Shown here one piece after another: positions 23,670-33,423 of a stretch of DNA of 64,000 bases. Position numbers and translations under genes: made by a program. Each line of letters begins with the position of its first letter. Position 1 is the first letter of the stretch. The stretch spans positions 3,539,440-3,603,439 of the forward strand of contig NZ_CP035493.1 in assembly GCF_004135385.1 (NCBI RefSeq), read 5' to 3'. This DNA comes from Xylanimonas protaetiae (GTDB taxonomy: Bacteria; Actinomycetota; Actinomycetes; Actinomycetales; Cellulomonadaceae). The notes under the pieces were generated by a model. The model did no database searches. It was not told where the DNA came from and saw nothing but the letters and a program-made list of their open reading frames with translations.

Positions 23670-24512
23670 CTACAGGCAGAGCGGGTCGCCCAGGCCGAAG
23701 TGCTCGCCGTCGACGGTGATCTCCCCGACGGCGCACAGGCGGGTGTCGGGCGTGGGCCGCACGAGGAGCGTCGTGTACGCCCCCTGGACGCCGGGCTCGG
23801 TGGTGTCCTGCCGGTCGTCGGCGTCCGGGGCCACCTCGCGGTAGATGCTCGCGGAGACCTGGTTGCCCGCGGCGGCGCCGTCGTACCGCGTGACGCGCGC
23901 CCACCCGGCCTGGCAGGCGTCGGACCAGATGATCTCCAGCAGCGTGTCGCGCGCCCGCGTCTCGGCCGCCGCCACCGCGGCGTCGTTCACGCAGTCCGTC
24001 ATCGCCGGGTCGTCGCCCGTGGTCACCGCCGTCCTCGCGTCTGTCGCGGTCCCGGGGTCCGACGACGGCCCCGGCGCCGGCGTGGCCTGCGTGCGCGAGG
24101 CGGCCGCGGAGGTCCCAGGACCCACCAGGGTCGCACCCGCCGCACCGGCCGCGATGCCGACGACGCCGGTCGCCACGGCGACCCAGGCGGCCACGGCGAC
24201 CCGGACCGTGCGCTGCGCCGGCGACGGCGCGGTCCCGGCCGGGCGCGGCGCGGGCTCACGCCCGGCCGGGTCCAGCCCCGCACGCCGGGCCGCGAACTCC
24301 TCGACGTCGCCGCCGAGCTCGCGGACGACGGCTGCCACGGTGCGCGCGGTCGGCAGGCGCTTCCCGGCGAACGCGTCCGACAGGACCGTCTTGGAGATGC
24401 CCGTGCGGCGGGCGAGCGCCTCCAGGGTCGGGTTGCCCGCCCCGGACCGCAACGTGCGCAGGTCGTTCGCGAGGTGCTCGACGGTGTTGTCGGTCTCGGG
24501 CGCAGGCGACAT
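23670..24512 (-). CDS. XRE-type HTH membrane protein with C-terminal DUF2690-like domain
   Basis: 280 residues. An XRE helix-turn-helix (about 12-70, with LEALARRTGISKTVLSDAFAGKR) is followed by a Pro-rich linker, one transmembrane segment (about 105-130, AWVAVATGVVGIAAGAAGA) and an outside domain with two or more Cys and the WARVT signature I associate with DUF2690. A cytoplasmic DNA-binding part and an outside sensor part is the expected topology. The ATG at 24512 has GAGGAG six bases upstream; a GTG at 24536 is less supported. It heads the kinase/AAA+ cluster and diverges from the MFS gene, so it is the obvious candidate regulator of the cluster. Confidence 0.78.
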   Translation of the reverse strand: MSPAPETDNTVEHLANDLRTLRSGAGNPTLEALARRTGISKTVLSDAFAGKRLPTARTVAAVVRELGGDVEEFAARRAGLDPAGREPAPRPAGTAPSPAQRTVRVAVAAWVAVATGVVGIAAGAAGATLVGPGTSAAASRTQATPAPGPSSDPGTATDARTAVTTGDDPAMTDCVNDAAVAAAETRARDTLLEIIWSDACQAGWARVTRYDGAAAGNQVSASIYREVAPDADDRQDTTEPGVQGAYTTLLVRPTPDTRLCAVGEITVDGEHFGLGDPLCL

Positions 24513-24718
24513 GGGACTCCTCGGGTTCCGGTTCACCGCACCGGGTCAACCGATCGTGGGTGCGGCTCCGAAGGGCCGGGGCAACGGGACGGACAACGGC
24601 AAACTAGCCGGGCATCAGGCCTGGTCACATCTCCGGACCGGGTGATTCCGGGCACGGCGGCGGGTCACGATGTGGGACGTGGGGAATACCCGGCGGCCGC
24701 CCGGGACTTGGACCCCAC

Positions 24719-26194
24719 GTGCCCTCCCCCACCCCACGCCCCGGCGTCGGGCTGCGCTCCGAGCGCGGTCCGGTCCTGCTGTCGCTGATGCTGTCGACGG
24801 CGCTCGTCGCCCTCGACGCGACCATCATCGCGACCGCGTCCTCGACGATCGCGCGCGAGCTCGGCTCGTTCAACCAGCTCCCGTGGCTCTTCTCGAGCTA
24901 CCTGCTCGCGCAGGCGGTCAGCACGCCGGTCTACGGGCGGCTCGCCGACATCGTGGGCCGCAAGCGGCTCATGCTCGTGGGCATCGGCCTGTTCTTCGTC
25001 GGGTCGGCCGTGGCCGGCGCCGCCCCGACGATGGGCATGCTCATCGCGGGCCGCGCGATCCAGGGTCTCGGCGCGGGCGCCGTGATGCCCGTGTCGATGA
25101 CGATCACGTCGGACATCTACACGCTCGAGGAGCGCGCCCAGACGCAGGGCTACCTGGCGTCGGTGTGGGGCATCTCGTCGGTGGTCGGGCCGACGCTCGG
25201 CGGCGTGTTCAGCCAGTTCGTGTCGTGGCGGTGGATCTTCTGGGTCAACCTGCCGCTGGCCGTCGTCGCGGCCGTGACGCTCGCCGTCCGGTACCGCGAG
25301 TCGCAGCAGTCCTCGCACCGCGAGCCGATCGACTACCTCGGGGCGGTGCTCCTGAGCGGCGGCAGCACGCTGCTGCTGCTCGGCCTGTCGGAGACGGCGT
25401 GGCCGTGGTACGCGGGCGCCGCCGTCCTGCTCGCCGCGTTCGTGGTGCGCTCGCGCACGACGCGCTTCCCGATCCTCGACCTCACGATCCTGCGGCGGCG
25501 CGTCATCGGCGCCTCGACGACGGTGTCGCTGCTGGTCGGCGTCGTCGTCGTGGGACTGTCGACGTACGTGCCGATCTACGCCCAGGAGGTGCTGGGCTTC
25601 GGGGCGCTGCTGGCCGGGTTCGCTCTGGCGGCGCTGACGATCGGCTGGCCCATCTCGGCCTCGCAGGCCGGGAAGGTCTACCTGCGGCTCGGCTTCCGCG
25701 TCACCGCCGTGATCGGGTCGACGCTCGTGCTGGCCGGGTCGGCGCTCACGCTGCTGCTCGGTCCGACGACGCCGCTGGTCCTCGTGGCCGTGTTCTGCTT
25801 CGTCATCGGCGCGGGCATGGGCCTGACGGCCGTGCCGACGCTCATCGCCGCGCAGGCCGCGGCCGGGCCCACCGAGCGGGGCGCCGTGACCGGCACCAAC
25901 ATGTTCGCCCGGTCGATCGGCTCCGCGGTCGGCGTCGCGGTGCTGGGCGCCATCGTCAACTCGCACGCCGTGCTCGGCGCCGACGGCGCCCCGCACGGCC
26001 CGGGCGTCATGGAGGCCATGCGGTGGGTGTTCGGCGTGCTCGCCGGCGTCGCCGTCGTGCTGCTCGCGGCGGCCGCCGCGATGCCGAAGGACCGCGCGCA
26101 GGCCGTGGCCCGCCGCGAGGCGGTCGCGTCCGAGGCGGTCGCGTCCGAGGCGGTCGCGTCCGAGGCCGGCGCGAAGGCCGAGGCCGTCGCCTGA
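24719..26194 (+). CDS. MFS drug-efflux transporter (DHA2/EmrB-QacA type)
   Basis: A 491-residue polytopic proton antiporter. Diagnostic motifs: ALDATIIATASSTIARELG in the first helix, motif A variant GRLADIVGRKRLML after helix 2, GRAIQGLGAGAVMP (motif B) and WGISSVVGPTLGG (motif C of antiporters). The hydrophobic segments fit 12-14 helices. The last 30 residues are a repetitive Ala/Glu/Val tail (EAVAS units) encoded by a 15-bp tandem repeat. The substrate is unknown. The GTG at 24719 lacks a clear ribosome-binding site. Confidence 0.88.
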   Translation: MPSPTPRPGVGLRSERGPVLLSLMLSTALVALDATIIATASSTIARELGSFNQLPWLFSSYLLAQAVSTPVYGRLADIVGRKRLMLVGIGLFFVGSAVAGAAPTMGMLIAGRAIQGLGAGAVMPVSMTITSDIYTLEERAQTQGYLASVWGISSVVGPTLGGVFSQFVSWRWIFWVNLPLAVVAAVTLAVRYRESQQSSHREPIDYLGAVLLSGGSTLLLLGLSETAWPWYAGAAVLLAAFVVRSRTTRFPILDLTILRRRVIGASTTVSLLVGVVVVGLSTYVPIYAQEVLGFGALLAGFALAALTIGWPISASQAGKVYLRLGFRVTAVIGSTLVLAGSALTLLLGPTTPLVLVAVFCFVIGAGMGLTAVPTLIAAQAAAGPTERGAVTGTNMFARSIGSAVGVAVLGAIVNSHAVLGADGAPHGPGVMEAMRWVFGVLAGVAVVLLAAAAAMPKDRAQAVARREAVASEAVASEAVASEAGAKAEAVA

Positions 26195-26240
26195 CGCCGA
26201 CGCGGTGCAGGCCGACGCGGTGCAGGCCAGCGCGGTCCCG
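26117..26240 (+). repeat. 15-bp tandem repeat spanning the stop codon of the MFS gene
   Basis: Three exact copies of a 15-base unit (26117-26161, encoding EAVAS) are followed by degenerate copies, the stop codon at 26192-26194, then two exact copies of a second 15-base unit (26196-26225) and a degenerate third (26226-26240). The 15-base periodicity continues after the stop, so the non-coding tail probably grew by the same slippage. Confidence 0.75.
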
Positions 26241-26288
26241 GCGCACGCGGTCCCCAGGCAGGCGCGCCGGGCCGACGACGCTGCGGGA

Positions 26289-27152
26289 CTATTCGCCGAG
26301 GCTCTCCCCCAGCACGGCGAGCACGGCCGCCCGCGCCGCGGCCGAGCGGCCGCCGCGCCGCTCGACGAGCAGCTCCACGAGGTGCTCGAGCACGAGCCCG
26401 AGCGCGGCGCGCGAGGTGTGCAGGAGCTCGTCGCGGAACGACCCGGTCACGGGCGGCACGACGAGCGCGGTGTGCGCGATGCCGACGAGCGGCGAGCCCG
26501 CGAACGAGGTGACGGCCAGGACGTGCGCCCCGGCGTCGCGCGCGGCGCCAGCCGTGGTGAGCGTGGGCCGGCTGGCGCCCGAGCCCGAGAGGGCCAGGCA
26601 CACGGACCCGGGCCCGAGCTGCCTGGCGGCGATGTGCTGCGCGAGCGTGTCCGGGAGGAACTCGCACGGCCGCCCGGCCGCCCCGAGACGCATGGCGACG
26701 TCGAGCCCGAGCGGCGTCGACAGCCCGCTCGCCGCGACCACGACGCGGCCGGCGGTGTCGAGCGCGCCGAGGAAGTCCTCGACGGCGTCCTCGGTGAGCG
26801 CCGCCGTCATGCGCGGCAGGCTGCGGCCGAACGTCTCGATCGCGGCGCGCAGCGCACCGACGGCGGTCCCGTCGCCGGCCGGGGCGTCGGGCGCCGGGCC
26901 GAACGCCAGCTCGCGCGCGACCGCGACCCGCAGCTGCGGGTAGCCCTCGTACCCGAGGGTCCGGGCGGTGCGGACCACCGACGCACGCCCGACGCCGGCG
27001 AGGTCGGCGAGCTGCTGCGCGGTGCACTCGACGGACCGCGCGAGGTCGTCCGCCACGACGTCGGCCACGCGCCGCTCGCTCGGCTGGAGCGACGACGCCA
27101 GCGCGGCGATCCGCACCGACGGTGGCGCGTCACTCGGTCCCTTCCACGACAC
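26289..27152 (-). CDS. MurR/RpiR-family transcriptional regulator
   Basis: 287 residues with the family layout: N-terminal HTH_6 domain (about 10-80, including AQQLADLAGVGRASVVRTARTLGYEGYPQLR) and a C-terminal SIS phosphosugar-binding domain (about 125-250, with VVVAASGLSTPLG, CLALSGSGASRPTL and LAVTSFAGSPL). It is the last gene of the HAD-phnDCEE operon and overlaps phnE by 23 bases. This points to local control of the transporter in response to a phosphorylated ligand. The GTG at 27152 is taken as start; a GTG at 27116 is an alternative. Confidence 0.88.
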   Translation of the reverse strand: MSWKGPSDAPPSVRIAALASSLQPSERRVADVVADDLARSVECTAQQLADLAGVGRASVVRTARTLGYEGYPQLRVAVARELAFGPAPDAPAGDGTAVGALRAAIETFGRSLPRMTAALTEDAVEDFLGALDTAGRVVVAASGLSTPLGLDVAMRLGAAGRPCEFLPDTLAQHIAARQLGPGSVCLALSGSGASRPTLTTAGAARDAGAHVLAVTSFAGSPLVGIAHTALVVPPVTGSFRDELLHTSRAALGLVLEHLVELLVERRGGRSAAARAAVLAVLGESLGE

Positions 27153-27975
27153 GTGCGCGTGCCCCCTTCGTGATGCGGCGTCGGATCGCGCCGGAGACCG
27201 CGTCGATCGCCATGGTGACCACGACGACGACCACGATCAGCACCCCGACGGCGTCCCACTGACGGTACTGGGTGTACCCCGTGAGCAGGTCGCCGACACC
27301 ACCGACGCCGATGAGGCCCAGGATCGCCGACGTGCGGACGTTGAGCTCGAACCGGTACAGCGCGAGCGACATGAGCTCGGGCGCCGCGGCCGGCCAGAGC
27401 CCCCAGCGGGCCGTCTCGAACAGGTTCCCGCCGGCCGCGCGGACCGCCTCGGCCGTCCCGGGCGGCACACCCTCGATGGTCTCGTACGTCCACCGGGCGT
27501 GGGTGCCGACGCCGCCGATCGCCAGGGCGAGCGCGCCCGTGAAGGGCGTCAGCCCCGTGACGGTGAGGATGACGATCGCGATGATCACCTCGGGCACCGC
27601 ACGGACGACGGCGAACACGGCCCGCAGGGGCAGCCGCAGCCACCAGGGGCCCACGCCCCGCGCGGCCGGGACGCCCAGGACGGTCGAGACGACGACGCCG
27701 AGCAGCGCCCCGAGCCACGCCATCTGCACCGACACCCACGTCTGCTCGAGCGCGTAGGGCAGCCGCGACCAGTCCGGGTGGGCGAACATCAGGCCGAGGT
27801 AGCGGACCAGGTCGGAGGGCAGGTCGCGCAGCGCGGCCCAGTCGAGCCGCAGGTGCAGCACGGCCGCGAGCACGACGGCGGTCGCGCCCCCCTGCACGGC
27901 CCGCACGGCGAGCCGGCGCGGGCGGGCCGGCGCGGCGACAACGGGCCGCGCGGCCGTGAGCGTCGCGGCGGTCAT
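27130..27975 (-). CDS. phnE: Phosphonate-type ABC transporter permease (second PhnE)
   Basis: 281 residues with about six membrane helices and the BPD_transp_1 EAA-type loop (EAVRAAGGNLFETARWGLWPAA) that docks on the ATPase. RAVPEVIIAIVIL and GLIGVGGVGDLL are typical of PhnE/PtxC permeases. It overlaps the first permease gene by ATGA; the pair would form a heterodimeric channel. The start is chosen by this overlap. Confidence 0.9.
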   Translation of the reverse strand: MTAATLTAARPVVAAPARPRRLAVRAVQGGATAVVLAAVLHLRLDWAALRDLPSDLVRYLGLMFAHPDWSRLPYALEQTWVSVQMAWLGALLGVVVSTVLGVPAARGVGPWWLRLPLRAVFAVVRAVPEVIIAIVILTVTGLTPFTGALALAIGGVGTHARWTYETIEGVPPGTAEAVRAAGGNLFETARWGLWPAAAPELMSLALYRFELNVRTSAILGLIGVGGVGDLLTGYTQYRQWDAVGVLIVVVVVVTMAIDAVSGAIRRRITKGARARVVEGTE

Positions 27976-28759
27976 CGGAGCCTCGCACGCAGCACGGTCG
28001 AGGCCGCCTCGATGAGCACGACGACGACGAGGATCTCGAGGATGATCACGCCGAGCGCTCCGTACCGGTAGAACCCGCGCACCTCGTCGACGAGGCGGCC
28101 GATGCCACCCGCGCCCACGAGGCCCAGCACGGCGGAGATGCGCACGTTGAGCTCGAGCGAGTAGAGCGTCTGGCCGGCGAACGCGGGCCACGTCTGCGGC
28201 ACGGCGAGCACGCGGTTGGCCTGGGTCTGCGTGCCGCCGGCCGCGAGACCGGACTCGAGGTAGGCGGCGTCGGCGGAGTCGATCGCCTCGGAGACGAGCT
28301 TGACCACCACGCCCAGGTCGAAGACGACGAGCGTGAGCACGCCGGGCAGCGCCCCGACGCCGACCATCGCGACGAGCAGCGTCGCGTAGACGAGGTCGGG
28401 CACGGCACGCACCACGTTGAGCGCGGCCCGCACCGCGCGGCGCGCGGGGCTCGGGTTGGTGGGCCGCGCGGCCCACAGCGACAGCGGCAGCGCGAGCAGC
28501 GCGGCCACCGCGGCGCCGACGACGGCGATCTCGAGCGTCTCGAGCAGCGGCTCGACGGTGCGCGGCAGGATGCTCCAGTCGGGGTCGAGCATCTGCCGGA
28601 CCTTCGACCAGCCGAAGTGCCAGTGCTGGGCGATGCCCCGCAGGTCGACGCGGATGCCGCCGAGCGCGGGCGTCACCGTGACGGCCGTGAGGGCGGCGAG
28701 CACGCCGAGGACGCCGGCGGTGCGCGGCCAGGTGCGGGGTCGCGGCGGCGCGGCGACGC

Positions 28760-28763
<4 letters not shown>
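27972..28763 (-). CDS. phnE: Phosphonate-type ABC transporter permease (first PhnE)
   Basis: 263 residues, six predicted helices. [16 protein letters not shown] and [14 protein letters not shown] match PhnE, and the EAA-like loop is [22 protein letters not shown]. It lies between the ATPase gene and the second permease with GTGA and ATGA overlaps. Together with PhnC and PhnD it would import a phosphonate, phosphite or phosphate ester; which one cannot be told from sequence by eye. Confidence 0.9.
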
Positions 28764-29586
<823 letters not shown>

Positions 29587-29590
<4 letters not shown>

Positions 29591-30600
29591 TTGCCGGCGA
29601 ACCGCGCGGTGACCTTGCGGGCGAGGTCGATCTGGTCGGCGTCGGCGGGGACCCAGCCGGTCTGGCTGAAGATGTTCTTGAGCGTCTCCGGGTCGACCTT
29701 GCCGTACCCGGCCATGAGGTCGGTGATCTTGCCGCGCAGGTCGGCGGGCAGGTCGGCGCCGAGCACGACGCCGCCGTTCGGGTACATCTCCGAGAGACCG
29801 AAGACGACGACCTTGTCGCCGAGGTCGGGGACCTCGGTGGCGTCGATGGCGGACCGCGCGTCCCAGTAGGCGAAGCCGACCTCGGCGTCGCCGTTGTAGA
29901 CGGCCATGATGAGGTTGTCGTTGCCGGTCACGGGCACCTGGGTCAGGTCGTCGACCTTGACCCCCGCGGCCTCGAGGTCGAGCACGGGCAGCTGGTAGCC
30001 CGCGGGCGACGTCGTGTTGCCGAACGCGACCTTGGTGCCGGGCGTGATCTTCTTCAGCGCGTCGAGCGCCACGGGGCCGACGCCGGTGTTCGTGGCGCCG
30101 TCGGCGACGCCGTTGCAGTAGAGGTACTCGGCGCCGCTGGCCGCGTAGGTGGCCTTGACCGGGGTGTCGGTGCAGTACTTGCCCGCGTTGTCGACGGAGG
30201 TGAAGAACTCCGAGGCGTACGACGACGCCCCGTTGCGGACGTCCTGGAGCACCGGGTAGGCGCCGCACTCGTCCTGGGCGGCGGCGAGCGAGCCGGCGTC
30301 GGCGATGGCGATCTGCGCCTGGCCGGAGCAGACGGCCTCCACGGCGGCCTGGTAGTCCTTGGTGACGACGCCCTTGACCGTGACCCCGAGCTGCTCGGAG
30401 AGGTAGTCGGTGAGCGGCTCGGCCGACGTGACCAGGTCGTTGACCTGCTCGTTCGGGATGAGGGCGAGGGTGATCTCCGAGGGCCACGCGGCCGACGGCG
30501 CGGCCGAGGCGCCGCCGGACGCGGTGGCGTCCGCGCTGCACGCGGCGAGGGTGAGGGCCAGCGCTGCGATGCCGAGCACCGCGAGGGGGGTCGTGCGCAT
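29587..30600 (-). CDS. phnD: Phosphonate-type ABC transporter substrate-binding lipoprotein
   Basis: 337 residues. A lipoprotein signal (positive RTT, hydrophobic core, lipobox LTLAAC with the lipidated Cys at residue 21) is followed by the PhnD fold: [30 protein letters not shown], and [12 protein letters not shown], the family's anion-binding turn. The ATG at 30600 has AAAGG ten bases upstream; an ATG nine bases earlier (30609) overlaps the HAD stop as ATGA and is an equal alternative. It would bind the phosphonate-like ligand outside the cell. Confidence 0.9.
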
Positions 30601-30605
30601 GTCCG

Positions 30606-31304
30606 TCATGCCTTTCGGTCGAGGGATGGTGCGGTGAGTCCCCGTGCCGCGGACGCGGCCCAGGAGCGGATGTCGTCGTACAGGTCCGCGAGGGTGGCCC
30701 CGCGCAGGTCGGGCATCAGGTCCGTGCGGGTCGCGGCCGGGCCCACGAGCGCCGTCGCCGCGCCGAGCGCGGCGGCGGGCGCGAGGTCGTAGTCCCAGAT
30801 GTCGCCGACGGAGAGCACCGGCCCGCGGGCCAGGTGGGCGCCGACGACGGCGGCCAGCCCGGCCGGCTTGCCGATCGCGTAGTGCCGCTCGACGAGGTGC
30901 TCCGCGGCGCCGAGCTGCTCGAGCGCCGCCGCGGCGCCGGTGGCCGGCGCGTTGGTGGCGAGCACGAGCCGGGCGTCGCGGCGGAGCGCGGCGAGGAACG
31001 CCCCCAACCCGGGTGGTGCGACGACGGGCGCGGCCGCCGTCCCGAGCTGTGCGCGGCTGGCCTGGTAGGCGTCCTCGAGCTCCCCGGCGCCGGCCCCGCG
31101 CGCCAGCGCGAGCCGCCGCACGGCGTCGTACCCGTCGAGGAACGCGGCGTCGCCGGCGTCGACGAGGGCGAGGGCGTCGATCGCGTCGTCGACCAGCCGT
31201 CGGTCGCCGAGCGTGTCGGCGACGTGCCGCGCGTACGCGATCACGGGCCCGTGCCCGAGGGCCAGGGTTCCGTCGAAGTCGAAGACGACGGTCGGCTGCC
31301 GCAT
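30606..31304 (-). CDS. HAD-family hydrolase of the phosphonate-type operon
   Basis: 232 residues with the HAD motifs: nucleophile motif I VVFDFDGT (6-13, Asp9/Asp11), motif II in VLATNAPA, a Lys in GKPAGL and motif IV in VGDIWDYD. The cap between motifs I and II is helical, as in phosphoglycolate phosphatase/phosphonatase-type enzymes. It is the first gene of the phnDCEE-rpiR operon, so it probably dephosphorylates the imported compound or a product; this is inference. The ATG is preceded by a GGAAGG...AGGGCAG region; the frame before it lies in the promoter. Confidence 0.85.
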   Translation of the reverse strand: MRQPTVVFDFDGTLALGHGPVIAYARHVADTLGDRRLVDDAIDALALVDAGDAAFLDGYDAVRRLALARGAGAGELEDAYQASRAQLGTAAAPVVAPPGLGAFLAALRRDARLVLATNAPATGAAAALEQLGAAEHLVERHYAIGKPAGLAAVVGAHLARGPVLSVGDIWDYDLAPAAALGAATALVGPAATRTDLMPDLRGATLADLYDDIRSWAASAARGLTAPSLDRKA

Positions 31305-31349
31305 CTGCCCTGCCTTCCTGTGGACGATGCGGCCACCGTAGACCTTCAT

Positions 31350-31368
31350 TGTGGACGGATGGGCCACA
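31350..31368. promoter_or_regulatory. Candidate RpiR operator before the HAD-phnDCEE-rpiR operon
   Basis: TGTGG-N9-CCACA, a 5-bp inverted repeat 46 bases upstream of the first gene of the operon, with another TGTGG half-site at 31319-31323. The spacing could suit a dimeric regulator such as the RpiR protein encoded at the operon end. Assignment is by position only. Confidence 0.4.
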
Positions 31369-31442
31369 GGCAGGTGAACGGCAGGTGGCGGGCCGGTCAC
31401 GGTCCGGTCTCGGCGGGGAAGGCGGGCGGAGGTCGCCCCGGG

Positions 31443-33365
31443 TCAGGCGGTCTCGCGCAGCGTGCGGCGCTGCGCCTCCACGCTCAGCAGCGTCTGGAAC
31501 GCGGCGCGGTAGCCGTCCGGGTCCGCGCCCGGGTCGAGCCGCAGTAGGCGGCTCTTGGCGTCGGCGATGCGGCGCGTGAAGCCGAGGTCCTGCACGGCCC
31601 GCACGACGTCGGCGACGAACCGGCCGATGGCGTCCTCGCGGTCCTCCGGCAGCGGCGCGACGGCGAGCTCGTCCACGAGCCCGCCGACCAGCTCGCCCGC
31701 CTGCTCCTGCACGGCGGTCACCCACGCGGGCCCGGCCAGCGAGCGCCCGACGGCGGTGCCGCCGGCCGCGCGGATCGCGGCGTGCACGGCCCGCCAGGCG
31801 GGGACGACGAAGGCGTCGTCGTCGAGGGCGTCGAACGCGGGCGGCACGTGCTGCGGGTACTGGAGCGCGGTGACCAGGGCCATGCGCTCGGTGCGGGCCA
31901 CGGGGTCGCGCGGGTCGGGCGTCGGCAGGCTGGGGCGGGGCGCCGGCGCGGTGTCGACGGGCTCGACCGCCGCAGGGCGGTCGGCCTGGCGCGGGCGCTC
32001 CGCGGCGCGCGCCACCTCGCGGCGCACCTCCTCGGTGTCCATCCCCGTCCACCGGGCCAGCGAGCGCACGTACCCGAGCTGCATGCCGCGGTCGCGGATG
32101 CCCGCCACGAGCGGGGCGGACTCGCGCAGCGCGCCGAGCCGCCCCTCGACGGTGTCGAGATCGTACCCGTCGACGACGCGCCGCACCACGAACTCGAACA
32201 GCGGCACGCGCGAGTCCACGAGCGCCCGGACGGCCTGCGGCCCCTTGGCGATGCGCAGGTCGCACGGGTCCATGCCGTCGGCGGCCACGGCCACGAACGT
32301 CTGGGCGTGGAAGCGCTGGTCCTCGCCGAACGCGCGCACGGCCGCCTTCTGGCCCGCGGCGTCGCCGTCGAACGTGAAGATGACCTCGCCGCCCAGCGAC
32401 TGGCCCGACGCGAGCTGGAGCCCGCCGCCCGCGCCGAAGTCGCCCATGAGGCGGCGCACGATCTTGGCGTGGTCGCCGGCGAACGCCGTGCCGCACGTGG
32501 CCACGGCCGTCTCGACGCCCGACAGGTGCGCGGCCATGACGTCCGCGTACCCCTCGACGACGACGACGCGCTTGTCGCGCGCGATCGCCTTCTTCGCCAG
32601 GTCGATGCCGTACAGCACCTGGGACTTCTTGTAGAGCGTCGTCTCGGGGGTGTTGAGGAACTTCGGCCCCTGGTCCTCGTCGTACAGGCGCCGCGCGCCG
32701 AAGCCGACGACGGCGCCGGTCGTGTCGCGGATCGGCCACACGAGGCGGCCCCGGAACCGGTCGTAGACGCCGCGCTGCCCCTGCGAGACCAGGCCCGCGG
32801 CCACGAGCTCGGCCTGCGTGTAGCCCTTGCCGCTGAGGTGGCGGGTCAGCGCGTCCCAGCCGGTGGGCGCGTACCCGACGGCGAACTTCTCGGCGTCGGA
32901 CCGGTCGAAGGAGCGCTCGGCCAGGAACTTGCGGCCGGCGGCGGCGTCGGGCCCGAAGAGCTGGGACTGGTAGAACTCGGCGGCCACGCGGTTGGCCTCG
33001 ACCAGGCGCTGGCGGCGGCCCGGCTCCTCGCGCCGGACCCCGGTCGAGTCCCCGCGCGAGTCCTCGTACCGCAGCTGGATGCCCACGCGGCCGGCCAGGT
33101 ACTCGACGGCCTCCGCGAAGCCGAGCCCGTCTGTCTTCTGCACGAACGCGATGACGTCGCCCGACTCGCCGCACCCGAAGCAGTGGTAGCGCCCGACGCC
33201 GGGCCGCACGTGGAACGACGGCGACCGCTCGTCGTGGAAGGGGCACAGCCCCTTGAGCGACCCGACGCCGGCGGGCTTGAGCGTGACGTGCGCCGAGACG
33301 ATGTCCTCGATGCGGGCGCGCTCGCGGACCGCCTCCACGTCCTCACGCTTGATCAGGCCCGCCAC
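31443..33365 (-). CDS. dnaG: DNA primase
   Basis: A 640-residue primase that makes RNA primers at the replication fork. The N-terminal CHC2 zinc finger has Cys41, His44, Cys62 and Cys65 (CPFH, CFGC). The TOPRIM core follows with VVVVEGYADVMA and FTFDGDAAGQKA, and a C-terminal helicase-interaction region ends the protein. The GTG start gives AGLIKREDVEAVRERARIEDIV, the normal DnaG N-terminus. Transcribed 58 bp downstream of dgt, as in many actinobacteria. Confidence 0.96.
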   Translation of the reverse strand: MAGLIKREDVEAVRERARIEDIVSAHVTLKPAGVGSLKGLCPFHDERSPSFHVRPGVGRYHCFGCGESGDVIAFVQKTDGLGFAEAVEYLAGRVGIQLRYEDSRGDSTGVRREEPGRRQRLVEANRVAAEFYQSQLFGPDAAAGRKFLAERSFDRSDAEKFAVGYAPTGWDALTRHLSGKGYTQAELVAAGLVSQGQRGVYDRFRGRLVWPIRDTTGAVVGFGARRLYDEDQGPKFLNTPETTLYKKSQVLYGIDLAKKAIARDKRVVVVEGYADVMAAHLSGVETAVATCGTAFAGDHAKIVRRLMGDFGAGGGLQLASGQSLGGEVIFTFDGDAAGQKAAVRAFGEDQRFHAQTFVAVAADGMDPCDLRIAKGPQAVRALVDSRVPLFEFVVRRVVDGYDLDTVEGRLGALRESAPLVAGIRDRGMQLGYVRSLARWTGMDTEEVRREVARAAERPRQADRPAAVEPVDTAPAPRPSLPTPDPRDPVARTERMALVTALQYPQHVPPAFDALDDDAFVVPAWRAVHAAIRAAGGTAVGRSLAGPAWVTAVQEQAGELVGGLVDELAVAPLPEDREDAIGRFVADVVRAVQDLGFTRRIADAKSRLLRLDPGADPDGYRAAFQTLLSVEAQRRTLRETA

Positions 33366-33423
33366 GCCCCGAGTCTAGGGCCCGGCAGCCCACCGGGGGT
33401 CGCGCGCACGGCCGCGCACACGG

